Source of the DNA: Mortierella alpina
Taxonomy: Eukaryota; Mortierellomycota; Mortierellomycetes; Mortierellales; Mortierellaceae
NCBI GenBank assembly: GCA_029449245.1
Contig: JANATF010000024.1
Span: forward strand, 124,001-188,000
DNA: 64,000 bases
Reading direction: 5' to 3'
Part shown: piece by piece, positions 1-11,729 of the stretch
How the letters are laid out: every line of letters begins with the position of its first letter
Position numbering within the stretch: position 1 is the stretch's first letter
Made by a program: the position numbers and the translations under genes
Notes under the pieces: generated by a model
Seen by the model: only the letters and a program-made list of their open reading frames with translations
Database searches by the model: none
What the model was told of the DNA's origin: nothing

Positions 1-880
1 GTCTTGGACTGAGGATTCAGCTGGTCTCAACCGTGGCCTAACAGGTGAGGCACTGCTTTCAGACGTGTGCGGAACCGCTGCTGTCACAGGAGTGGCATCT
101 ACGACGATCGGATCAGCCTCTTTGGTGACTGAAGCGACATTGGTGATGTCAGGAGTGACCTCGCGTCGACAGGGGACGCGGTCAGTGGGCACCGGCTTGG
201 ACACTGATCATCGAAGCCTGCGTAAAAAAATAATAATAATGCACGAAACGTCGTCAAGCTACACGCGCTGGGTATTTATTACTTTTGGTCGTGGACCTGG
301 GTAAACTATTAGTTAGCAAGGATTATGGAGCTGAAGGGCGTTTACAGCTCTAGTGCTCAAGAGCGTAGGCGCTCCATCTTTGATGAGATGGAGCTCACTG
401 GACTAAACCTGATATGCAACAACAACTATGTACACGTCTGGCGGAAGATAGTTGTGAACTGAAAGAAAGCGTAGTGTAATCCTTATGAATGCACCATCAA
501 CTGTACCAGTTACTGTACTAGTATAAGCACGTGGGGGTGGGCTGGGTCAAGGGAGCTTGGGTGAGAATTGTCTGATCTTATTACAGAAGGTGCACCGTCT
601 ATTTATCTATCTTTATGCGGGTCCTAGCATGGTCGCATTCCGGTCTCCTACGGCTTGGCGTGATCCTTGTTCTGCTCTCTTACGAGTCGGTTCGAACTCC
701 CTGTTACAGCTATCTCCTCGGGCGCTGCGTTCCGGTAGTCAAGTGGGTCATCGTTTGGATGGTATCGCGTGGGTTGAGCGATCGATTGTTCGCGCTGGAA
801 CGAGTATGCATTACTCGTAGTAGATGTCTGTACTAGATTTGTCTTCTTATATCCATTAAGGAACTAAGAAGCAAGATCAG
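1..880. other. Gene-free sequence at the window start
   Basis: I find no convincing gene here. Open frames are under 90 codons, have mixed composition and show no recognisable domain. The stretch precedes a decayed integrase fragment, so it may be older retrotransposon sequence, but I see no LTR ends, primer-binding site or polypurine tract that would prove it. Confidence 0.5.
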
Positions 881-1353
881 TTGCTACATGTCTCTTTCGG
901 CTCTTCTGTGACATTGGGTTCCCTAAGATCATTCAAAATGGTAATGGATGTCAACAGTATTATATCCGAATCGACCAAGACATTGAACGACCATCGCCTG
1001 TCTACTCCATACCATCCAATATGTTGGTTGGGCGTTGGTGCCTCTGACTCTTTCCTGCGTGAATACCCTTGCGTGGCAGTATGGGCACGACACCATGGGA
1101 CCCAGGTACTGTTGTCCTTGTCTAAAACGAAACGATGTTGCTGAGAGACATATCCAAGTCGATAAAAGACATTCTTCGTAAGAACATCGAAGGCAGAGTT
1201 CCAGAGTGGGATGTGCACTTACCCATGGTTCAGTTGCGGATGAGCACGAAGATCGTATCCTTAACAAACTCCACGCCCTTCTCCTTGTTCTACGGGAGGG
1301 CGTTCTCCGGCATATCAAACTTCTCTGCGGCGAAGAGTCGCCTAATTTTGTGA
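881..1353 (+). mobile_element. Degenerate Ty3/gypsy-type integrase fragment
   Basis: Two plus-strand frames, 881-1144 and 1135-1353, together resemble the C-terminal half of an LTR-retrotransposon integrase core. The first contains STPYHP, like the TPYHPQ(T)NG motif. The second contains W-D-x-H-L-P followed about 20 residues later by N-S-T-P-F-S-L-F-Y-G-R, which matches the W-x-x-x-L-P ... T-x-x-S-P-F-x-L-x-Y-G-R signature. The motif order is right for an integrase, but the reading frame changes near 1140 and the upstream catalytic Asp region, reverse transcriptase, protease and LTRs are not visible. I read it as an old, inactive relic. The family call rests on motif recognition only. Confidence 0.6.
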
Positions 1354-2711
1354 ATGTTGTTGAATCTACCAGACTTGGGTAATATGTTGTCATGTCACCG
1401 GGTGACTGGATTGACAGTTTGGTCTCGAGGGGTGGGCGTCGTGTTTAGATGACCACCGTACACTGGATCCCAGGTGCTCCAAGAAGACACCGTTAATCTC
1501 CTAGGATGTTGTCCTTGTGTTTCAACATCACCTATATAGCGATATACCCAAGGAGGTCGGTTAGGGGGGATGCCATTGAAAGAGAAAAGAAAAATAAAAC
1601 CATTCTGTATGGCAACAATAACCATAATGAAGTCCGCGCAAAAAGAGGTCTTTGGTATCCGTTCGTACAGTACCTGAGGTGTCCTCGTATCTTTTGGGAA
1701 GCCCAACAGTGCTTTTCTAATGTGTGCCGATATCTTTGCTGAGGCGTAGTTTTTTTATGAAGCTTACGTGTTCCTGATCCTCCGCCCATCAAACCCTCAA
1801 CAGGACGTGTCACGACGGTAGAATGAGAAAGAGAAAGGTCATTGCAAAGACTCGTATGGTTTTGAGTACTGTGCCTGGAATTCCAAAAGAGGAAAGGGCT
1901 GCTGTTTGCGATGATGGACATCGTGAACTGGCATGGCGTTATCGCCGTTGCATGGACGATCGCCTGAGATATGGTGCGTACAGTTCTTTGAGGATTCAAT
2001 GAAGCAGGGGTTCACTTAAAAAAATGAAATGTTGAGTGCTCCCGCCTTGGCTACGTGGCCCCTTGGGTTGGTTGCTATCCGCAGCACGGCGGGTCGATTT
2101 TGTAAACGTACTTGAGCAGGCACTTGCACCGGGTCTGGGATCGATGATGGTTTTTTTTGGACCGCCTCCATATGCCTGCTCTGGGGCGGACAAAACGGCA
2201 TATCCAGATGCTCGCCCTTCCATGTCATTGAACAGGAGAAAGGGGCGTTCTGGACGCGTGGTTGGCGGTTGATGGCTGATAGCTGATAGTTGGCGGTTGG
2301 TGGTTGGCGGTGGTAACGGAAGGAGGGGAGGGGGGGGTTTTTTTTGTTTTTTTCGTTATGGTGGTGATGATCATGATCGCAGATCAACTGCCGCGTTTAG
2401 GTGAATCAAGCAGCCGCCCATTATAGTCAAGAATGTCGTCGTCGTGATTCCATCTCAGTCATGGCGTGAGAGTTGTTTGTCGGGTTTGAGAACTGTGCTA
2501 TGCCTGTTTTTGTCGTCTGTCTCCAAGCATAAAAAAAAAAGCCTCCTGTCGATCGATCTGATGCCAAAAAAAAAAAAAAAAAAAGACGCCAGAGCACAAG
2601 CAAATTCCATGACAATAGAACAGTACGGTACATTTAGTTTTTTTTACAAAGAGTGGAGGATGGTATATCCTATTCGTGAACTATGGATGAGGTGGTGGGA
2701 CATTACAGCGT
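1354..2711. other. Intergenic stretch, 3' flank of the GRAM-VASt gene
   Basis: No supportable gene. The stretch contains several A or T homopolymers, for example near 2153, 2335-2350 and 2565-2584. It lies immediately downstream of the minus-strand GRAM-VASt gene, so its right part probably holds that gene's 3' UTR. No clear AATAAA signal was identified. Confidence 0.5.
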
Positions 2712-5700
2712 TTAGACACTCTGCTGTTGCTGTTGCTGTTGCTGAAGTTCCTTGCGTGCTTGCTCTAGGAGATCAAACAGCTCCGTGATCTCGGCCCTCA
2801 GGATTTCGGTCTCTGAGCGCATAGGATCCAAAGATGCATCCTCTGTCGACTCGTTGGAACCATCAACCATCACATAGGGTGAGGGCGGTGCCGAGAACAA
2901 GGACATTGGTTGGGGTGGTGAAGGCGAAGGCCGCGATTGGAGGGGGCGCTTACTTTCATGGTCATCCCGAACGCTGTTCACCCGATGATAGTCTTGCAGA
3001 GTAGGTCGATCCCGGTGGTGATGGTGATGGTGGTGATGACTGTGGTGAGGGACGTCCAGACGAACCTGTACAACATCGACCATCGAGGACACGATGCTGA
3101 ATAGATACCAGATGTTCAGAGCGGTCACGACCAGGCCTAGGACCACAAAGCTGAAAACAGTCTTGGAGAATGGCCGGCCCTGTTTCTCCTGGTGAGCTCG
3201 TCGTCCAGTCTGAGGCTGACCGTGCTTCTGGTAGAGACCCTTTGAAGAAGGCGAAGATGAATGTGAACTCGCATTGCTGCCAGACTGCGACGAGGATACT
3301 GCAAAGCCGTTGCCTGCACTATTGCTCCGCATGGATGACTTTAAGGTCGATTGAGTAGCAAACTTGACTCGAGCCCCTCCAATCTGATCCACGGTCCGAA
3401 TACCTGAAGAAACGTCTTCCGAAACCAGCAAGACGCTAGTCTTGGTCGAGGTCGACGTGACCGCGGTCGAATTGCTGTCGTTGGTCGCTGTACTTTTACC
3501 AGAGGTCACGGACGTGGATGTCGCCGTGGAGGAATACAAAGTGCCTTTGCCCAGAATCGTCAAACCTTTACGAACGATATCTGTCCACGGAACCGGAGTG
3601 ATTATTGGCGCAAATGTCATCATGGGGGTTGATGTATCTTGCTTTGCCTGTCCCTCGGCAGCGATGGTGTCTTTTGAATCTGTCGTCGAACCAGCGGTAG
3701 CACCTGTGACAACTGGAAACCCGGGAGGGGTCAGGGACTGCATAATGGCGGAGATGGCCGATTTCTTTTCTGACGGCAATGTTGGGATCAAATGGTCCTT
3801 GACGCCAGGTGCAGAGGCCGCTTCAGATGGAGGGCGAGCACAATCCACAGAAGGTCGTGCGGCGGCCTTGCTATGAGCGATAGTATTGCTGGCATTCCGA
3901 AGGATTTGTTGGGAAAGCAATGACTGTGCACGACTCATTTCTGAAAATTCTGCCGTTGTCGATCCAGAAACTGAGCGAGCGTCATCCTCCACAGTCCCTT
4001 GCAAAGCTGTGCAGCTCAAGTCGCTCTTGATCGCGGGGCTACAATGGTTGCCTACGATGCCGCCAGACGAAACGCCTGTCGTCGGGCCAGTCGCCTTCTC
4101 CTTGACAATAGTTGGGGCCGCCAAGGACGATGCAGTCGAGGTGGATGGCGATGGCTGTGGGGAGATTGCTGCAGACTCTGACGTCTTGGTCTGGGTAACA
4201 TTTACTGACACACTGGGCGCCATGCATATCGAGGACTGAATCAATTGCTCCCGCTGCTTCTCAACGGCTTCCTGGAGCTGACGGACAATCTCCTTGTAAA
4301 ACCCCCCGGACCCTTCCAGCGACCCAGACTCGACCTTGCCACTCCACATGATCGACTTTTTGAACTTGACTTCTGTGAAGCACTGGATTCTGGTCCTTCC
4401 GGGAGCTTCCCATGTCATACATATCTGATTAACCGTCGAAAAGTGCTCACCGTAAGGCACGTTGGGCGTCCTTGATTCAGAATGGACGAGAATAACATAT
4501 GGACTGTAACGAGTGACCTGCTGGACCTCGAAGCAAGCAGTGGAAGTTTTGGCAACTAGAGGTGAATTCAAGCATTGGTCAGTAAACGAAAATGACCCCC
4601 GCGTCAAGGATGCTTGGCAAAAGAACTTACGCATAGGTACTTTGAACGAGACTGAATATTCAAGGTGGCGAGACTTATTTTCCCAGCCAGTCATCCCGGG
4701 ATCAGCCACAGTTGAGCCCTTAGGCTCGCCATGCTGCCAAGGCAAGATTTTGATCTCGGTCGAACCGTCCTTTATCCGATGGGTATCGCATCCCAGTTTA
4801 TCATCCTTGCCTGCGCCCATTCCAGAAAACAGGGTCTCAAAGCAGAGCTCTACTGGGATAGGGATCACGGCTGAGATAATGGTGTTCTTGTAATGTCGCT
4901 CACAGCCACATGAGACAGGTCCATCAGGAAGAACAACCGCCGGTGTCGTTGGCGGTTTGACGTGCTGATCGTTGTGATTACCATCGGAGGAAACTTCGGA
5001 ATCTGACCGCTTGTCAAAATCTCTAATTTTGTCCGACAGCGTTTCCTTGCTTTCTTTGTGCATGTGCTTGGTCATACCCTGAATGCTGCCCGCCTGCGTA
5101 ACACTCTGGACTGTGGAAGACGAATGCGATACCTTGGTGGTGGTGAGTGAGGGCGAGATCAGAATAGGTGGAGTCGAGGACCGCTGGATGCCTGTTCGGA
5201 TGCTGCCTGTTGAACCCGATGTCTGAGCAGTACCAGGCACAGTCGTATGAAGATGGGCGCCTTCAGGTCCGGTTGAGGCAATGACTTCCTGCTGCTCCAG
5301 CGTCCCATCCGGACCAGACTCTGACGTATTCGACTTTATCCCTTTCCTTAGTTGGCTATGGTGCCGCTGTAGAAAGCCCATCAGTTTAGTTGCTGTCTCT
5401 TGCTTCTCTGATGAGGTGACGCTAGCGATCGATCCGCGTCTGCTTTCCGAGGGCGAGGCATCGTCCTTGCTTGACAAAGCGTCGACAGAGTCCCTTCCAT
5501 TCGGATCCGTGGGATCCATCGCCATCGAAGCTGATGTTCGCAGCCCGCTGCAAGACATTCTCTCCCGCAGGCCTGGGCGATCCACGTTCTCTGTGCTTGA
5601 AAATGCCTCATCACAGATGACCGAGTAGGTCCTTGGAGCCTTGCGTCGCTCTCTCGTTCCACTCCTAGATTGGTCAAGAGCAGTGTTCTCCAGAGTATCA

Positions 5701-7084
5701 CTATCGTTGCCGCAAGTGTCATCCATAGGCGATCCCAACCCCGTGTCAGAGAGATTCTTCATGACCTGCCGGTGGACGGTCCAGTTCCTCTCAATCTCAG
5801 CAAAAGCTTGCTCGCGGCTCATTAGGCTCGTCAATACATAATCCTTTGTTGATATTGAGGTCACTCCAGTGGGAAGGTCCTCCTCTTCAGAAACGGCAAT
5901 ACTAGCTTTGTCTTCTCCCTCAGAGTTCTTCACTCGTAGCCGGATAGAGCTGGGGAAGACGCCCATCTTTTTTTCCTTCTCCATAGATATAAGATCTCGA
6001 TAGTCAACCATCACTCTGACGGTCGTCCTGAAATGCCTCCCGTAGAAGCAAACATGGGTCGCTGTGACGTAGAGTGTTCCTTGCCAAAGAATTTCGCGCT
6101 CCAGGGCACAGACAAAATCGTTGAAATGACCTGGACAAGCGGCCACTGCGTTGGAGCCCATGGTTGCCGAAGAATCGGAAGATATGATCGTGTTTAGTGT
6201 ATCGGAAGGAGACATGGTCCCTGAGCGCGACAGCGATATTCCGTCCGTGGGCGTCGGCGGGGGTGTTGCTAGGCAAGGGGCGCAATAGGCCAAGGGAACC
6301 ATCACCAAGTCTGCAAGCTCTGGAAAAGCCCTGACAAATTTTCTCTGTGATTTCGTCAAGCGCGCTTGAAGTCCTGATGTCCCGTTGGTGGAGTACTCGG
6401 AGTGTGGTCTCCAAGGCAGACCCAACGAGAACGCCGGCCGTCTGCTGGTACGTGATTGCGGAGGTGACTGCGGTAATGAGATTGATCCTGAAGATGCAAG
6501 CGTGGGCGATGCGATCCGCGCAGAATCAACGCTCTGGCCACGGTCATGAGCTGCCACGGCTGGTTGGTCCAGGTTTGCTTTACTGTTTTCTATTGTCACG
6601 TAAAACGGGTGGAGTGGATCTTTGTGAGTATCCTTTTGGTCCGACATGAGAACCTGGCAGCAGGAATAGAGCTTGGCAGATCAAAAAGGAAACCATTCCT
6701 ACCATTACTGCGCCTACTGGCCCCTGCACCGCCTTCCATGAGCCGTCCGAGTTCGGAGCTTTTGCGCCGGATCATATTCTTGATAGGATTGACACTCGCA
6801 CCGCCGGATGACGCACTGGAGGCGGGACTCGGCAAGGCCGACTCACGGCTAATGCTGGCAGGCGAGGGCAGAGGTGGGATGACCATGGACCGTGCCCGAT
6901 CTCGGCCAGTGAGTGAGGCTGTATCTGCATTAGCAAGGGTGACGCCTGACCGTTTCCGAAGGAAGCCCAGCACCTTTTGCGCGGGTCTTAGGTTGTTGGC
7001 ACCAGCACCCGTGGCATTAACTTGGCCGCTGACGCTGACATCGGTCGGATCCGTGTTCACGCTAGTAGACGGCTGCTTCCGCAC
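2712..7084 (-). CDS. GRAM-VASt (LAM/Aster-like) membrane-contact sterol-transfer protein
   Basis: This resembles the LAM/Ltc/Aster family, ER-anchored proteins that move sterol at membrane contact sites. The main exon reads from 6647 to a stop at 2712. Numbered from Met at 6647, a GRAM domain spans about 105-245 (core ILWQGTLYVT, then GVFPSSIRLRV), with a Ser/Thr-rich insertion. A VASt (START-like) domain spans about 577-800, a single TM segment about 1162-1190, a His run follows, and a C-terminal coiled coil ends in eight Gln. An in-frame 75-base intron lies in the VASt domain (4556-4630). An upstream coding exon, basic and Ser-rich, reads 7084 to about 6700; it begins at a GTG behind an acceptor (AG 7085-7086, CTAAC branch near 7113-7119), so the true ATG is further upstream and unresolved. 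The junction around 6620-6705 is also uncertain: a GTAGGA donor with an acceptor inside the apparent ATG exon would keep frame. The family is confident; the 5' gene model is not. Confidence 0.85.
4556..4630 (-). other. In-frame intron within the VASt domain
   Basis: On the minus strand the segment starts GTAAGTTC at 4630, carries a CTGAC branch-site match, and ends CTAG at 4556. Its 75 bases keep frame, so a naive open frame reads through and adds 25 residues. Removing it restores V-P-M-L-A-K-T-S, the expected continuous VASt strand. Confidence 0.85.
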
Positions 7085-7089
7085 CTATT

Positions 7090-7990
7090 TCCGACGATCC
7101 GAGGGACAAGCACCATGTTAGCGAAAACTAAACGCTCGGGGAGATAGTGGGAGGTGGAGAGATAGAGCGATAGCGATGTGGAAGAAGGAGAGGGAGACGA
7201 GGCACGACAGTGGACGTTGAGGCAGACCACATCCATCAAGGGATTAGGGAAAGCAAAGAGGGGTGGGTCAAAAGGGGTCACAACAAAGAGGTACGCCTGT
7301 CAACGTGTTCGTCCTTGCTTACAGCTGAAAGTTGAGCGAACACTGTCCGTGGCGAGGGCTCTGGAAGGCCACCTGCGGCCAGTTTCGGCGAGCTGGCGGT
7401 CGATCCTGTCATTCAGCCGTCGTTGGGTTGGCCAAGAACACTCTGCTGTGCACGAGGAGTATGGGTGTTGCGGGTGCACTGCAGGCCAAGGGAGGAGGGA
7501 GAGAATCGAAGACAAAGAAGGGTTGGTTGGGCGTGAGAATCGAGAGCGATGATTGCTGGGCGAGACACGCGGTGCGGGCGGAATGGGGCGGCTGTCTGTG
7601 CGACCAAGGGAGTCAAGGGCAAGGTCAGAAGGAGCAATGGATGGGAGACAGAATGAGAGCGGACGAGGGATGGAGAGGAGGTGTGCAATCAGGACCAGGC
7701 CATGACCATGGGCAGGGAGAGGAGAGTGAGAGCGACAGGGACAAGGGGACGAGGGACAGCGACAGGTGAGAAGTGACAAAAAAACAAAAGACAGAGTGAA
7801 AAAAAAAAAGGTGAGAAACCACTAATTGGGGACACAAATACAGAAAAGACCTTCAACACAGACTCAGACAGCAGGCAGCAGAGACGACAGCGACAGAGCA
7901 GCAGAGAAAAGTGGGACGAGTGCCAGCGAAGGAGCGCAAACGGACTAACTAGCAGCTCATTCTAGCGAGGTGGAGTGAGCAACCAAGCGA
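7090..7990 (-). promoter_or_regulatory. Pyrimidine-rich 5' region of the GRAM-VASt gene
   Basis: Read on the minus strand, this stretch is strongly C/T-rich with repeated CTCTC and TCCCTC runs, as is common in fungal promoters and 5' leaders. It ends at the acceptor before the first recognisable coding exon. It probably holds the transcription start, the 5' UTR, an undetected first coding exon and a leader intron. Open frames here are Ser/Pro/Leu-rich by-products of the composition. No TATA box was identified. Confidence 0.5.
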
Positions 7991-10900
7991 CAGCAACAGA
8001 GTTAAGTTGGGTCCAACAGGCACACGAGCAGAGTGGCCTGATCATTTAGAGTTTTGCGGAAGGGGAGGGCCTGGCTGGGCTGGCTGGACTGGCCACTCAG
8101 AGCGGCAAGAGGGTTGTGCTGTGTAGAGCCGAGTGAGTGCACTCTCATCAGCGCATCCTCAGGCACTGCCCACAGGCGATATCCACCCACACCTTGTCTT
8201 TCTACTCGCGCAGGCAGACATGCCCCTACCGTAGAGCCAGGCAAGAAGGCCCTATTGCGTAGCCTCGACCCTCCATCTATCGCCCTTGATGCTGCAGGCA
8301 AAGCAAAGTGCACATCTTGCATGCGTCTCAACCCCTTGTGAGCGACCCACAAAAACAACAAAAACAGGTTTCGTGCAGCACGACGACCATAAGGGTCACC
8401 CCACCTTAACCCACTTTAACGCATCCAAGGTGGGCGAATGCAATCCTCAGCCTCAGAACCTTAATAGTCAGGAGCATCCTGACAAGCAAAATGTGTGCAT
8501 TATTTGGTGAGGGACTACTACCTCCGCGGGCATCAGGAGCTTTTCGAATGAGAGAAACCAGCGTTGGGGATCCTGCACAGCGTCGTCGAGATACCTCACC
8601 CTTTGAGCACTCCTCCCTCAGCCTATATTAGCAGCCGATGAGTTCAGAGCCTTCACTTAAACTGTTGTAGAGACGAGACGCTCTGTGACACCCATGCTAA
8701 GGCAACTGGTCTTCAGTCTCTAGGAGCTGCAACTCTGCACGCTTTCTGCTGCTTTGCAAGGACCTGGGTGTCACTCAAGGACAATGAATTTCATACCGTT
8801 CACAGGTCATAAAGAGACGTGTGCGTTGTCCTTCGGTCGTCCGATATAGTCAAGGCCAGCCATTGGTCGAATCAACACCGGCTGTTTCTCAACACGTCAA
8901 AAAATGAACAGCGGAGATGGAATCAGGAATGGGCATTATTTCACCACGAGGAATGGTCGAGCCTTCCCCGCCGACAAAGCCTGCCTGCCTTGGAACAGGC
9001 ATTCCTGACCCTCTTACTGCAGCAGCATCATCTCTTTCTATCCAGCACCATGGATGATGAATAAAGCCCAGAAGTGCAAAACGCAAGAGTAGTCGGCCAA
9101 ACCTAGCATGCAAGAGCCCAAAAAGGACTGAGTTGTGGTGGTGGATCATGAAATCTTGACAACATACTCCGATGAGACCCAAGGGAACAATGGCGTGGGG
9201 GTGTTCTGTTTCCATCGGGTGCCCATCCAAGGATCGCCCCTTATGCGAAAGAAATTCGAGGGTGATGGCTGGTCTAATGTGAACCACTACTAGCCATCGG
9301 ATATATCCCGTGTCTTTTGACGTTCTATGGTAGGGTTGTAAGGTGCGACGGTTTACAGGTAAACAAGCAACGTACATCTGCAGTACACCAGGTACATGGT
9401 AGTCCGGTGTTCAAACCCACCACGCCCCCTTGGAATGCGGCGACGTGGCTATTGTAGACATATACGTTTTGCAAGTATGTTGATGCCACTGTACTTACTC
9501 GAAAGTTGTCGGCAGGCTAAAACGGGCGCTCCGTATTGGTAGGCAACGTCCGTATAAAGCAAGCTGTGCAGGGCACTTAAAGGCATCTTTTTGCTCAACC
9601 TCGCGCTACGTATGGGTGCTCTCACACGAGCTTTCCCCTTCATGCATAGAACTACCTTGTCTTTTTTAGACAGTTGACTTTGGCCAATCAATGGGTTGAA
9701 GCAAACCACACGGCCAAATATGACTGTCGACGTATGCTCATATTGCTCCATGCTCTCGGCGTCCGGCTTCTGTGAGCCTTGGGCGCCATTTGGGCGCTGC
9801 TTCCACGAGAGTCTAAAGTCCATAGACTATGAGGCCTGCCTAACAGCACGGCGCACAAAAAAGAACAATATATAGAATTTAGATTCCGTCCCCAAAAGTC
9901 ATGTTCGACCTGTGCCGCCAAGACAAGGCAGCGCGCGTCAACGTTCTTAGGGTGGGCTTGATAGTCGACTTGTTGTGCTCAAGTTGCTACAGACTACTAT
10001 AGTAGTTGATAAGAGTTGTTCCTCAGGCTTATACATCAGGGCTGACCTTGAACTTATATTTACACTGGGCTCAGCAGCAAATGCACTTTATACAATGTGG
10101 TACAGGCTTTAGTAGTCTACGGTGTTCAGTGTCAACCAGGCTTCACCGGTTGCGGGCGCATAGACGACTGAGGTACTATTACTGTATGTTTGGGTTCCAG
10201 CGAGCAAGAAACATGCGAGATGGATTAATGCATGCAGCCCGCATGCGCGTTGTCAGACGTGTGAGCGGTTACGAGTGCTCCGTGGGTATGCGGAGCAGCT
10301 GTCTGGTCGTGGGAATAGAGCGGCAGAGAAAGTGAATGATACTGATACTGCCGCTGGAGAACCATGAATGATGGTGCTAGATGAAATGCAAATTATGTTT
10401 TCTGTCAAAGTTGAGGTCCCTGGACAAGTGATGTTCATTGACTATGTTGCACAAATGCGTAATTCGTGGTAGCATAGGTCAAATTGTTACTAGACCGAAA
10501 GAGCAAAAATTGGATGACTGTGGTTGTCAGAGGAAGTGGCTGTCGGGGAGCAGTTGAGCATAAGCATCGAGGCAGGAGGAGGGGTGCAGCAACGTAACAA
10601 CGAGGAAAAGGGAGCCGGAGGGAAAAAAGGGTGTTGTGGTTTGCTTGGATAGACACCTCACTCGACGATACATGTAGAAACAAAGTGCTCACTGGCCCTC
10701 CTTGTGGTTCCTGTTCTGTCATAAATATACCCTCGGCGGTGTACCGATGAACATGCGTCGTCTTTGCGGGAGGACACCCGTGTGGAACGGGCTAGCACAC
10801 AGTTGCCAAATCAATCATCCGTCCTCATGTAGCTCTCTGCGCATACCCGCATGGCGTCCGTGTCATCTTCAGCAGGCTGAAGAGAAAGCGAAGGCGCGTC
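7991..10900. other. Long divergent intergenic region
   Basis: About 2.9 kb between two divergently transcribed genes. I inspected both strands and found no domain-bearing open frame, no convincing tRNA and no transposon. Frames of up to 162 codons (for example 8889-9377 on the minus strand) have compositions expected of non-coding DNA. It may hold upstream regulatory sequence or a non-coding transcript, but nothing in the sequence shows this. Confidence 0.5.
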
Positions 10901-10919
10901 CTCGTTGTTCCCGCCCTTG

Positions 10920-11520
10920 GTTAGTCTCCCTTCCCCTCCTCTCTCTCTTTCTCTTTCTCTCTCTCTCTCTTTTCTTCCTCTCTTTTCTCTCGGGCTGCCT
11001 CTCTCTATCTCTCCTGCTGTCTCCCGCCCTTCTTGACTCTTTCATCTCTCCCACTCCTACCACTCACCCTCACTCTCGCTCTTATAGATCAAACACGAAC
11101 ACCTGTTTTCTTGTCTGTTTCACACTTTTTATTTTCTTTATTCTTTCATTTAGTTTTTGAGTTCTTGTTCCTGTTTCCGGCTCCTGTCTTCCTTCGTCTT
11201 GGTGCCTCGGCTCTCACTCCTCTCGCTCACCACTGACTCTTCTTCTCTCTCACTCTTCTCTCACTCCTCCCACTCACACACGCACACACGCACACACGCA
11301 GTCTCTCTTTTTCTCTCGCTTTGTCTGCCTGCGTGTCTTTCACCTGTCTCTTTGCTCTTGCCTGCATCTTGATTCGCTCTCTGTCGCATCTCATCACCAA
11401 GCACCCATTCGCATTCCACGACTCGACTCATCCTCGCGACGAACACCAAAGCCATCACAGCACGCCCTGTTGCACCCTTTTTTATTTTCCTTCTTTTTTT
11501 TTTTGTCGCTGCATCTAACT
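10920..11520 (+). promoter_or_regulatory. CT-rich promoter/leader of the LIM-RhoGAP gene
   Basis: Extended pyrimidine tract, with (CT)n and TTCTCT runs densest at about 10926-11040 and continuing with TTTCTT and CTCAC runs to 11520. Such tracts often precede the start site of actively transcribed fungal genes. The coding ATG is at 11730. This mirrors the pyrimidine tract ahead of the GRAM-VASt gene on the other strand. Confidence 0.55.
11272..11300 (+). repeat. CA/CG-type microsatellite
   Basis: Short imperfect repeat of ACACACGC units within the pyrimidine-rich leader of the LIM-RhoGAP gene. No function is implied. Confidence 0.7.
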
Positions 11521-11729
11521 CGCAGGGCTCATCGCGCTCATCTCCTCCTGCCTGACCTCTATTGTTTCCTGAGTTATCTTTTTTAATTTCTCCGTCGGCG
11601 ACATTCAGCACACTCCACCTTGCCTACAAGCTCACGGCTGCAAATCTCGCTTTGTTTCTTGAATTCTCCGTAACCAAAAAAAAAAAAATTAAGGCACCAT
11701 CTTTCACTTTCCATTCCAACCGACAACAC

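Noticed and set aside
7300-7837. Minus-strand frames rich in Ser, Pro and Leu
   Set aside because: The composition follows directly from the pyrimidine tract. There is no domain and no splice link to the GRAM-VASt exons.
9400-9440. GTTCAAACC resembling a tRNA T-loop
   Set aside because: The flanking stem has a wrong loop size and no matching D-arm or acceptor stem upstream.
10702-11611. Overlapping frames rich in Leu, Ser and Phe in the leader of the LIM-RhoGAP gene
   Set aside because: They are products of CT repeats, with several overlapping frames on both strands and none resembling a protein.
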